Origin: Liolophura sinensis
Taxonomy: Eukaryota; Mollusca; Polyplacophora; Chitonida; Chitonidae
Assembly (NCBI RefSeq): GCF_032854445.1
Contig: NC_088305.1
Span: 27,616,628 to 27,680,627 of the forward strand
DNA length: 64,000 nt
Direction: 5' to 3'
The notes under the pieces are model-generated. The model searched no databases, was not told the origin of the DNA, and was given only the letters and a program-made list of their open reading frames with translations. Within the stretch, counting starts at the first letter, position 1; each line of letters begins with the position of its first letter. The position numbers and the translations under genes were made by a program. Shown here in pieces: positions 46,166 to 59,600 of this stretch.

Positions 46166-49100
46166 CATACATACAAGTATGTATAACCCTATCCGGGTTT
46201 GATAAGATATTTTTTATGAATACATGTTCGCGATAGCAAACGATTTATACATTTATTTAATTATTTGATTGTCGTTTAAACCCGTCTGAGATGCCCTCCA
46301 GAATGTTTCACGCATATTTTACTGACACCATTTCAGTGTTATACTGGTGAAACGTCACTTGATCACTTCATCTTACTTTCATTAGACTGTCTCGCGCTGA
46401 TGCCGCATTGACACGTTCTAAACTTTTCTATTTATCTGTCCTCTTGTTATTTGACTGCTGTTTAACGCCATATGCTCAAGAATGGTTTGGCTCATAAGAG
46501 GGTGGTTTACCAACGGAGGAAACCAGAGTGCGCGGAGAAAATCATCGCCCTTCGCCGGATACCTAACGGTATTCTTGACCACTACATCAGCTCTGATATA
46601 ACACTAAAAGAAAGTGTTTATTTTATAAAGTCATTCCTGTTACAGTATACGGACGTCGCGTCCTGATGTTTATTCATAAACACTGTGTTTAATCATGTGA
46701 CATGTTTAGTGTAGAAAACATATCTACTTAATTACTAAACATAACACCAAGGCGCATTTATTAAGTTTAACAGAATAAACATTAATTGTGTTTGGTGTGC
46801 AATTCTAAGAACTGAATATTGCCATTCATATATGTATGTAATGTAATGGTAAACGTCTATGTGGTAATAAAAATAAGATCTCCGGCCATAAGTGGGAAGG
46901 TCTGTCAGCAACCTGCGGATGGTCGTGGGTTTCCCCCGAGCTATGCCCGGTTTCCACCCACCATAATGCTGGCCGCCGTCGTATAAGTGAAATATTCTTG
47001 AGTACGGCTTAAAACACCAATCAAATAAATAAATAAATCCATAGAGTGCGTGACCTGTTGAGCTTCAGAAATATCACCGGAACCACCGGGGCTTTCTCTT
47101 ATTTCTAACCGGACTTTGCAGTATCATGTTAATCTTCGTTGTTTTTTTCCGCGAGCAAATTTCGTGGAAATCGCTTTTCATGATAGGAAACTCTACTGTT
47201 CCTCGAAAATTCATGTATTAGAAACTTGTAACGCCTGATAAACTGTAATTAATATCAGTGTATTCTTTTTCACGTGTTTTTTACGGTTACGTGTGATTGT
47301 TTGCACACTGTCGTTGCTGCTCGGGTTGTATACCATATTCATTATATCAATTTTATAAATATTTATGCAAAAATAATTGAATAAGATGGTAACCATGTGA
47401 TTACTGTAGATTTACCGAATCATACTGCTCACTGCTCACTGCTCACTACTCACTGCCCAAGCGCCGCTCTGCGCATTTACAGCCACTTCTAGCAAATTTT
47501 GTAAAGAAATCTTAAACAGCGCTGGGGCCCCGACGTTGAGGTAGAAAATGGTATAAAAATAAACATAAAATCTATGTCTTATCCTTCGTTTCTGTTAATA
47601 CTTGATACACATGCATTATTTTTTGCATCTTAAGTTTATACAACGTGATTCTAACGGACACGTGGAACAAGTTATTGGATGAATGCTGATTAAATAGTTC
47701 CGTGTGAGGATACCAGGTGAAGTTTCTTCTAGCGGTGTCATTGATCGAAAATATCGAAGGTCGCTCGATGCTACAGTGTACCCAGCAGGGCGGGTGTCAT
47801 GAACTTTAATTTTGAGTCTGTATTGTGCAGTTTGGTGGGGAGTCGTGTCTGGTGTCGTAATGCTGTGACTGAATGTCATGTCTAGTGGCAGAAAAATGCT
47901 GAATGGGTGGGGTGTCGTGTCTGCTGTCCCTATACTGTGACTGACAGAGGTGTCATGTATTAGTACACTTTGTCTTTGTGGAACGTCATCAGCGATGTTC
48001 GTATACTGTAGCTGGTTGTGACCTCGTGCTTGATACTGTGATTGGGAAGTCATATATAATGTCCGTATACTGTGACTGGGTGGGGCATCATATATGGTGT
48101 CCGTATAGTATGATTAGGTGGTGCATCATCTGTTGTGTCCGTATTTTATGACTAAGTGGGGCATCACAAATGGTGCCTATATACAGTGACTGGGTGGGCA
48201 TCATCTATTGTGTCCGTATACTGTGACTGGGTGGGGCATCATATATGGTGTCCGTATACTGTGACTGGGTAGGACATGATATACGGTGTCTGTATACTGT
48301 GACTGTATGGGACATCATATATGGTGTCTGTATCCTGTGACAGGTTGGGACATCATATATGGTGTCCGTATAGTACAACTGGGTGGTGCATCATATATTG
48401 TGTTCGTATACTGTGACTGGGTGGGACATCGTATATGGTGTCTGCATATTACGACTGGGTGGGGCACCATCCATTGTATCAGTACACCGTAACTGAGTGG
48501 GGCGTCTTGTCTGGTGTCCATATACGGTGACTGGGTGGGACATCATATGTGATGTCCGTATACTGTGACTGGGTGGCGCGTCTTGTCTGGTGTTTGTATT
48601 CTGTGACTGGGTGGGACATCATCTGTTGTGTCTGCATACTGTGACAGGGTGGAAAATCATATATGATGTTCGTATACTGTGACTGGGTGGCGCGTCTTGT
48701 CTGGTGTTTGTATTCTGTGACTGGGTGGGACAGCATCTGTTGTGTCCGCGTACTGTGACTGGGTGGGACATCATACATGATGTTCGTATACTGTGACTGG
48801 GTGGCGCATCTTGTCTGGTGTTTGTATTCTGTGACTGGGTGGGACATCATCTGTTGTGTCCGCATACTGTGACTGGGTAGGCATTATGAATAGTGTCCGT
48901 GTACTGTGACTTGGTGCGGTGCTTTGTCTGCTGGCCGTATAATGTGACTGAATGGGGTATCGTGTCTGGCGTCCACTTATTTTGGCAGGATGAGGCCATT
49001 AGAACTGATTTGTATGCTTTCATCGTGCTCGTGCACGATTTGGCTTACTTGAAAATATCACAAAAATAAAAAGTTATGATTTTTAATCAACCTGTTGGAT

Positions 49101-50611
49101 ACTTTATCGATGCATATATACAATCAGTCTATTAATGTTTTACCGGCCCGGATAGCACAGTTGGTAGAGCGTCCGCTTCGGGACCGGTAGATCCCGGATC
49201 AATCCTTGTTCGAGTCACACCTAAGACTTTAAAAGAGGAAGTTGTAACTTCCTCGCTTGGCGTTCAGCATGAAGGGGATAGTACAACGACTGGTTGACCC
49301 GTATCAGTATAATGGCTCGGGCGGGGCGGCTTACTTGCCTTCGGTCAGTCGTCTCAGTGTAGCAGCACTAAATAAAAGAGTGGTGGAAATCCGTCCTGCT
49401 GCAAGGAGGCACATTACACGTACATGCACCCTAAAGATTCCTTCGTTGTCATATGACTGAAAAATTGTTGAGTACGACGTTAAACCCCAAGCACTCACTC
49501 ACTTACTAATGTTTTAAGTGAAAATGGCCCTATGTTCTCTCTACAGGAAGGTCTGTCCGGTGGTTGAGACCTTCGTCACGAAGACCTGCACCTGGCGCGT
49601 TTTCGCGTAAGTCACACACTTCTGACATTTCTTTCCTATAATTCCATATATTTTGTTATACTGATATCTGATTTCCAGTAAAAGGATTTTGAACAGAAAG
49701 GATAAACATTTTGGAGGTTGTGCTCATCCGAGTGGTCATGTAGGCCAGGTAAAGGAGTATTTCACTCCTGGAGGGGTTATGGTTTCAGTATTGTCCGCCA
49801 TGTACGCTAAACGCCACGTGACCTATCTTTGAGTCAGTGAGTGAGAGTGCTTGGGGTTTAACGTCCTGCTCAACAATTTTTCAGTCATATGACAACGAAG
49901 GAATCCTTAGGGTGTATGTATTGTACCTCCTTGTTGCAGGACGGATTTCCTCCACTCTTTTATCTAGTGCTGCTTCACTGAGACGACTTACCGAAGCTAA
50001 GTAAGCAGCCACGCCCGAGCCATTATACTGATATAGGTCAACCAGTCGTTGCACTATTCCCTTCATGCTGAAAGACAAGCGAGGAAGTTACAACTTCCTC
50101 TTTTAAAGTCTTAGGATCTACCGCTCCCGAAGCGGACGCTCTACCAACTGTGCTATCCGGGCCGGTACCTATCTTTGAACCCGTGGTTTCATTGGTTAAA
50201 GAATAGTTCTTTTTTAATACAAGAACCCATTCGAGTATCGCGCCACCGAAAGAGATGTGTACAATTGTTTTTCCAATAAATATTGCATGACAAGATTAAT
50301 ATATAACTTTTTTATCATGCAAGTTCTTATTATAAATTTGTTTGATTCTTGACAGCTGCCTGAGTTCAAAATACGTACGAAAATATCATACCAAAGATGC
50401 CTGCTGTAAAGGCTGGTCATCACTGCCTGAAAGTCCCCATGCGTGCGTGGTCGGTAAGTTATTTTCTTGTTCGTAGTTTTAACCATTTCAGTATTTAATT
50501 GCAGTATCGCCAGCAATGCTGTCAATTAACTGTAATACCTGAATGTAGAGTCTACTATGGCAAGGTCCACATTTAGGTGTATAACGACGTTGAAAGGGGT
50601 AAAAAACACAC

Positions 50612-50685
<74 letters not shown>

Positions 50686-53600
50686 AACTCAGGCAGCTGT
50701 CAAGAATCAAACAAATCAATCAGTCTATTAATGTTTTACCGGCTCAATTAATCAACTTTTAACCTGGGATTATTAAGAAGCCCTGGAATACGTCTTGTTA
50801 GAGTATACTGAAGCTTGATTTGACGTCACTCGGACAGGCCTACGGATAAAAAGCCAGAACAGATTTAGCCAAATTTTTTATTCAGAAATCTTGAACAATG
50901 CCGAGGTCACTGGGGCCACGGTGATGAGGCAGGAAGTGATGTCAGAAAATAGTCCATGGGCCAAGGCCCAAAATTTCAGATATTGGTACCACCTAGGGTG
51001 GCCAAATCTTCTTGCTCTTTTTAAGTTGGTACATGTCTTTAGTTCATGTTTTGATATGATAGTCGTCGCAGATGAGTAGCTTTGTATGGGTTATGCCCCA
51101 CGAAATAAACATATTTATTGTTTAATGTGCTAACTCATATATTGCCGACAGTCATACAAATGACAGCGCTATTTGAATCCCAATCAACTCATGAACAGAG
51201 TGTTCAACTTTAGGAATATTTCCTTAACTAATTCAAGCTATTTTTCTCAAACACAATGGCAGATTTGTTGATGAAAGATGACATTTTAGCCCTCTCTGGG
51301 ATGAGAGAGGGGTCACCTTCAGGGGAGAGACGCACCACATCAACATTTTATTGGGAGCCAGAAAACGACAGAAGAGATGAAGTCTATATTTTGTAACATT
51401 TTAGGGCAGTCTATCATGGTTGTGTTAACAACTAACACTATTGACTTCCTGTCTAAATATCCAAATGGTAAATTCCAAATGGCACACAGTAGAGGTCTTT
51501 CCATGACGCTAAATCCCAAACATCAAAGGGAAACTGCAAAACTTTTGATTCTTTCAGAGTTACATTCACACTCTCATATATCTATCAGCGGGTGCCATGG
51601 ATGTTTACCTAACACCTCGGTCCTTAATTTGAAATCTTAATTGCAAGGTGGCTTTAATTACAGAACCCTGGATGTTAGTTGTCATTGATTTGCATAATAG
51701 TGCCTTCATCAACGAATGGTATGTTAATTAAGAAATAATGTGCTTTAGGGTCCATTCAGTTAATGCATTTATCGCTCTATACACGTATGTCTGTGCTTTT
51801 AATGTAGTAGTTTAGCAATCTGTAGTTGTGGCAAAAACCTTATGTGACGTCACTGTTCACAATATGTTCAGAAAAGGTCACTCAAGTATCTAGTGTTTCA
51901 AAGGTTGTAAAAAATTTTTAAAAAATTATTGTCTGACATATGCTTCATAATAGTGTTCTTTTATTTCTTCGAGTTTTTTTTTTTTTGTCTTTAACTTGAA
52001 AGTAGACATTTGCACTCTACAAAGATTATTACGGAATGATTTAGTTCTTAACCTTAGTGCTTGGAGGAACTTTCAATTACCAGTATTCTTGATGGAAAGT
52101 GTACAAATCTGATCCAAGTTTTGCTCTGACATTGTCGTTTTCAGACATCTAGACCATATGTATGGATATGACACGAACGTTTACTTATCTGAGCTAATCT
52201 ACATTAACCCCTCGGTAAAGTACACAGCTGGGTATATAAATTGTAGATACTGTTATCGACCCAGCTGAAAACCTTTCAAATCTTACATGTAAATGTACAG
52301 GCTAGTTGAATATTCAGCTAATAATGTATATGAAATATAGACAAAATGTGGACTGCTAAATTTTCTTTGCTTCATAAACAATCCAACCACCCTTTTAAAT
52401 TAGTCTTGCGAGTTCACAACAATTGAGGTTTCTCTTGCTTTTTGTAATTTGCGCAACGCTTTTTAAGGTCATTTTTCATTTTATCAAAATGTGTGATAAA
52501 GTTACCATTGTAGAAAAGCTATCATGCCTTAATTAACTTCTACTGACCCTATAAACATGTTTGTGCCAACTGGGTTTGAACCCTCAAGTGGTACCAATAT
52601 CATGTCTGGCCCATGAATTAGAACACAAACTCCGTCTCAAACTTCGTTACTAATAATATTTTATACACATGCATTTTCTTTATGTAAAGTGAGCACAATA
52701 TAATTCTAATCAACACCTGAACAAATTGTGTTGCTAAATACTGATTAAATGTATTGAACAGCGATGAAACTAAACCTGAACCAGCCTACGTTTGTCGCAC
52801 AGGCCCCAAAGTTCAAGATTGTCTAGCCTGGAGAGCATCACATAAGATGTAAGGGGTATGGTCACTGGCAACAGTTCCGTTCTCGAGTTACGGAAATAAC
52901 TCACGCTTGATTGGTGAAACTTCATGCCATGCCTTTCAGTGTACGCGATTTTGCTTATTTTGAACATGCAATATCAATATAACAATATAACAATTACAAT
53001 ACATTTATATGTAGCATTTACATTAAAGTTTTATAGCACTAGCATTACATTTACAATACATTTGTATTTTTTCTCGTCACCACTGTGAACGGAGGATAAA
53101 GGAAATCTTACATCTGAGATGTGTTGTTCTTCGTTTTCCTTTGTGGCCATGTTTTACTGCATTGTATTATTATCGGTATATTGGACTATCGGAACCGGTC
53201 TTTAGGCAGGACGATGGAAAAATAATGTCTTATGCTTGATCTCCTTTGTAGTAACATTTATTGGTTGAAATGCAATGAAGTATTGTCGATATACGATGAC
53301 ATTAGTTCGCTAAATCAAAACAGTCAAGTTCGTCATGTTTTTCTTTCAAGCACGGCATAATTTTAAATATTCCTTGTGCAAGATTTTCATGAATTAGGCC
53401 TGCTGTGAATTACCTCCATTGTTACACGACAGCAACTGCGAGATAACGCGAGGTTTTTGTGGCGTGAAGTGGGGCCTGGCCTATGCCTGCAGTTTGTAGA
53501 ATATGTCACGACAGTGACAAATATATTCTTGGCAACAGAATAAAAAAAACATAATATCATCCTTTGAGATTCGCAGAAATGTCGAGAGATCTTAAATGAA

Positions 53601-56600
53601 GTTGATGCCTAGATAGAATATATATTTTACGGAATTCTCCGAAGGATACCACTGCATTTAATAAGGACCAGGATTTTTGGTTACCTCAAATTGGATTTTA
53701 AAACACGCACACTTTCTAAATAAGTTTACAAAATTAAAATCGATATTTAAGCTAGGTCGTCAAAAAGATTATGCCCTTTCAGTCCATAACTTTACAAGGC
53801 CCATCCAAGCACAGCTTATTCTAAAAACGCCCCTTTTAAACAGGAAAGTGACCATAAGATGTGGCTCTATAAAACGAAGACTACGGTGTCTCCTTGTATT
53901 AGGGCAGTACCTCCTTGACACCGCCCTGATACAAGAAGACCCCTCTTAATACAAGGAGACACAAGACTGATACAAGAAGACACTGTCCTAATACAAGAAG
54001 ACACCAGTCTGATACCAGGAGACTCCACAAGAAGATACTGTCCTAATACAAGAAGACACCAGTCTGATACAAGGAGACACCAGTCTGATACAACAAGACA
54101 CCGTCCTGATACAAGAATACACCGTCCTAATACAAAGATCAGGATAGCACCACCCTGTGTCAAGAACGGCATCACCATGTGTCAAGATGACACCACCTTA
54201 CCGCCCCACCTTGTTTCAGGACGGCACCACTTTGTGTCAAGATGACACCACCTTACCGCCCCACCTTGTGTCAGGACGGCAACACCCTGTATTAAGGTGT
54301 CACCATCGTGTATCAGGTCATTGTTTTCTTGAATATGTGCTGTGCTTTCTTGTACTAAGTCCGTCCATGTACAGACATATACATGTAGCACTTAAACACT
54401 GTTGGTAATATCCCTGCCGTTCACCATAACTGATTACAAGTTTGCCTTTATAGGATTAATGACAATATAACACCCATATCCAGGTAACCCTGTTGACGAA
54501 AATATGTGCGCCACGTGTGGGATTGCCCGTCATTTACTTGTCTTACGCTGTGGTTTATCCTGGCACTCCAAATCTGGAGTGTGTCAATGTCCAAAAGGAT
54601 ACCAAGGAATCCAGTGCGACGAAAAAATTCCCGGTATGTATTTTCAAAATATACGGACTGGAAACTGTACCTTTTCCCATGATTAACGTCATTGGTTAAA
54701 GAAAATAATTTGAATTATGACAATATCTAGAACTGCAAGTATATTTGTCTTCCAGCACCCTGCGGATGGTCGTGGGTTTCCCTTGGCTCTGCCCGGTTTC
54801 CTCCCACCATAATGCTGGCCGCCGTCGTGTTAGTGAAATATTCTTGAGTACGGCGTAAACCACCAATCAAATAAATAAATTGCCCACAGAACACAATAAA
54901 TGTATATATTGTTAAACTTAATAAACGCGTTTTGGTGTTATGTTTAGTAATTAAACAGATATGTTTTCTACATTAAACATGTCACAGTGCTAAGCACAGT
55001 GTTTATGGATAAACATCAGGACGCAATGTCTGCGTGTAGGAACATAAAATTTGTTTTGCAATGAGTGATGTGGCTTAGTTTGTGTATATGGTTCTCTGGC
55101 GGTAGGGACGCAAACACTATTTGTTAAAGCTTAAGTTGTTTATGTGAATGACTCTCCCCATAAAAGAAGACAAAATTGGCTATTACATGTAAGTGAAGTG
55201 CAAAGCTTTAACTTGTAACCTTGGTTCTCTGACTGAAGGGACACAATAAAGTGTTATATTACACATGGATCTCATCTTCATTTAGAAAATATGTGTGCAT
55301 AATTTGGTGATAGACAACTGAAAAAGTTAACAGCTGGAAAAAAGTCAAAAAACATGTTGTTGAGGATGATTTCAGAGTCAAAAGGAGCTGTTACAAGTTG
55401 GATTGTAGGTAAGAACAAAAGCTTATTTACTAATTTTCTCGTAGTCAACATTCCGTTTTAGCATTGGGTACGTTTGGAGGATCGATTTCGGGCTTTAGCG
55501 TGAATATAATATTTCATGTTTTTAAGTACGATGTAAAACCCCAAGCATACAATCATACACACATTTGGTGGGAAAATGTTATCCAAATCAAACCCTTAAA
55601 TATTTATGTGAAATCGATGAAATCTGAACAGATTATTCAGTGCTGGTTTGGTAGAATTTCAGCTAAGTTGGCGCATCCAGCTTCAAAAATTTTATATCGA
55701 AAAGAAGATTTAAGTTTTGAACTTTAGCTCGAACCAGGTAATGGTTTTGTGAAACCGACCCCAGATGGTTATAATCAGAGTAAATATAGTAGTAGCGGGT
55801 ACCATTTAGCCATACTTGATCTGGTTATCCGGTTACCAAGCATTTCGTAATGTATCGTGACTTATTTCATTGTTCCATTTACTAGGTTACTAGGTCATGG
55901 TATGTTTTCGTACTGTTGTATTACTCCTGTCTCTGTATGTGAACGAATAGGTTTCATGATATGTGTTTTCTTTTCTTTCTTTTTTTTCTTTTTTTGTTTG
56001 CTTTTTAGGTCTAGTTTTTCTCTTTCGATTTTAAGAATGCAACGTTGCTGCGTTCATGTGAAAGATGGCAAGATGTTCTCACCTGTGGGCTTATATAATT
56101 CATACATTTTCAGGTGCCATTGTGGTGACCATTGCGTTGCTTGTCGCCATGTTTGTTATCTGGCAGCGAGACAAATTAAGACCCAAGAAGGAACGTGCAC
56201 TCGGTAGACGAAGAGACACGCCTACAGCACTAGACAAGCCTACGCCTTCATCCGTGAGTTGGTATACTGTCGGTCACACATGTGTTTTAAACCGTTTTTC
56301 ACATGATCATTGTTATCATGACTGAGTTGGTATACTGTCACACATTTGTATTTAAAACCGTTCTCTCCATGGTCATTGTTACCATGACTGAGTTGGCATA
56401 CTGACCGTCACAGATTTGTATTTAAAACCGTTCTTTCCATGGTCATTGTTACCATGACTGAGTTGGCTTACTGACCGTCACAGATTTGTATTTAAAACCG
56501 TTCTCTCCATGGTCATTGTTACCATGACTGAGTTGGCATACTGGCCGTCACACATTTGTATTTAAAACAGTTCTCCCCATGGTCATGATTACCATGATCG

Positions 56601-59600
56601 AGTTGGTATGCTGACCTACACAATTGTTTCAAAACCATTCTCTCCATGATCATTGTTACATGGATTGAGTTGGTATATTGACCGTCACACATTTGTTTTA
56701 AAACCTTTCTCCCCCATGGTCATTGTTACATTTATTGAGTTGGTATGCTGACCTTCAGACATTTGCTTTAAAGCCATTCTCTTCACGGTCATTGTTACCA
56801 TAATTGAGTTGGTATACTGACCGTCACACATTTCTATTAAAGCCGTTCTCCCCATAATCATTGTTACCATGATTATGACACATTTATTATTAATCATTTC
56901 TTCATTCGTAAGTTCGTACATTGCCATTGAGCCATATTACGTTTATATCATCCAGACATTTGAAACTGTCGATGTCTGAGGTCTAAAATACAATATCACG
57001 CCGCGGTATATTTTACATTCCATAAATGGTATTCCCGCCAAAGGGGTTAAGGATATCCCATAAGCTTTAACCCTTGAGGTATTCAGTTCTATCAAATTTT
57101 ACTGGGAAATTATATACAATGTAGTGTACTTCATGTTTCAATATTCTGCAATTTATCTGTCATGGAAATCCTTACATTTCACATTAACGTAAATGATACC
57201 GTGCGTAATGTTCCATCCTGATTTCGTATGTAATTTGCACCTTTAGGAAATTATCGGAGATTAAAGTTAATTTTAAGACTTCGAGATATACTTGGCGCGC
57301 AACATTCACATCTGTTATATTTTACACATATTTTTGTTCTAATGGCCATATAATATAAATTTCAAAACCAGACACATTGATTCAACAGATGCAGTTTTAC
57401 TTTCTGCTGGTAACTTTAGCCAAAATGACGACGATTTCATATTTGGTTTTCCACATCGTTTTCTATACCCTTCATCGTAATGATTTCAACTTAATGCATG
57501 TGTCAACCATGATACATGAAGATATATGACCAGATCTGTTTATTTTTAAGTTGTACATGTACTTCGTGCTTAAATTACACCCAAAAAATTCATCTCTTAA
57601 TTTTAACAGAACGTATGTTGTCTAAGTGATTTTATTCTGCTATTGCAACAGATTATTCTGTTAAACACACATATTCTATTAATTGAACATAAAGATTCTT
57701 TGACACTAATTGGATATTCTGTTGAATATGACACAGTATTATGTTATAATAACAATGTATTGATTGATTTTTTGGAGTGTACAATCAACAGATTTTAGTT
57801 TTATCAAAATTAAGGCAAGTTTAGGCCATATTTATTTGCACTGAAATGTCACCAGACCTGAAGGGGAAACGCATATATCCCTGCGTAATTTTTAATGCTT
57901 GTTTATGTATTATTTAATTTGAAGGGTGACTTGGGAGAAGAGAATTTGCCAAACAGGATCGCTACACCGGAGATTCATGCGAAGCCGAACTGGCAGATGT
58001 CCAGATCCGACTTGTATGTACACGGACTGATTGCCCGAGAACGGTTTGCACGAATCTACAAAGCCGAACTCAGTCAAAACACACAGGAAAGGACAGTGGT
58101 TGTGGCCAAAATGATCAATGGTATGGTACTAGCACTATTCCATTTTAATGTACGTCGGGATACCGCTATAAATCGTCCATGGATGTCCACAGGTAAGGCA
58201 TTGGAAAACTTCCATGAATATCTACACGAATTGGCCACTGAAATCTTTTATGGATGTCCACTGGTAAGGCATTGGAAACCTTCCATTGATGTCCACTGGT
58301 AAGGCATTGGAAACCTTCCATTGATGTCCACTGGTAAGGCACTGGAAACCTTCCATTGATCTCCGCAGGTAAGGCACTGGAAACCTTCCATTGATCTCCG
58401 CAGGTAAGGCACTGGAAACCTTTCATGAATGTTCGTAGGTAAGGCACTGGAAACCTTTCATGAATGTTCGTAGGTAAGGCACTGGAAACCTTTCATGAAT
58501 GTCCGCAGGTAAGGCACTGGAAATCTTCAATTGATGTCCGCAGGTAAGGCACTGGAAACCTTTCATTGATCTCCGCAGGTAAGGCACTGGAAACCTTTCA
58601 TGAATGTCCGCAGGTAAGGCACTGGAAACCTTTCATGAATGTCCGCAGGTAAGGCACTGGAAACCTTTCATTGATCTCCGCAGGTAAGGCAATGGAAATC
58701 TTTTATGGATATCCACAAGAATTGCCACTGGAAACCTTCCACAAGAGTCGGCGTAGGAAAACTTCTGTGGATGTCCGCATGTGCATGATCACATAGGAGA
58801 CCTTACATGGATGCCCAAGGGTAATGCACAGGAGACCTAAATGAATGTAAAGGGATCGGTACCGGAAATCTTCAACAGATGATCCTTGACAGAGCTAACA
58901 GTCTTTCACGAATGCTCAAAGCTAACAGGGCACACTTTAAATATGCTAAAAGGTACATCTTTGGAAAAATGTTATGAATACTCAAAGGTGCAACACTTAC
59001 ATTTTAAATGAACGATACTCAATGTTATGGCACTTTATATTTCACTGAGTGTTCAATAGATCAACTGATCACGTTTCCTATTTCAGCCAGTACGCCGTGC
59101 CAGGACGCGATTCGAATAATGAAGGCTAAGATAAATTTCATGGCCACAAATAGTCTAGTCAATGAGAACGTCATTCACTTCATAGAAGCAATACTGGACG
59201 AAAGCGACCGTGAGTTTCCATCCAGGCTTTACGTTTTTAATTTAATTTATTTATTTATAATTAGCTAGTAATCGATAGTAATCGAGGAAACTATAGGTTT
59301 GGACCTCGTCTTTACGTCTGTCTTGCGGACAAATTTCTCTAAGTTTATTACACTTTTTTCAGCTTATTCTTTAACACATTTCAGTGAATGACTGGTTAAT
59401 AACATTTCAGTCATATCGTGGTGAGCATTTCATTAAAATTTGGTGTCCATATTTATTTATTATTGATTTGATTGGTGTTTTACGCTGTACTCAAGAATAT
59501 TTCACTTATACGACGGCGGCCAGCATTATGGTAGGAAGAACCCGGGCAGAGCCTGTAGGTTGCTGGCAGACCTTCCCACGTAGAGCCGGAGAGGAAGCCC

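Noticed and set aside
49257-49460. 67-codon frame MAFSMKGIVQRLVDPYQ, recurring at 49881-50078 and 61701-62024
   Set aside because: Recurs only because it lies in family B SINE bodies; the SINE is tRNA-derived and non-coding.
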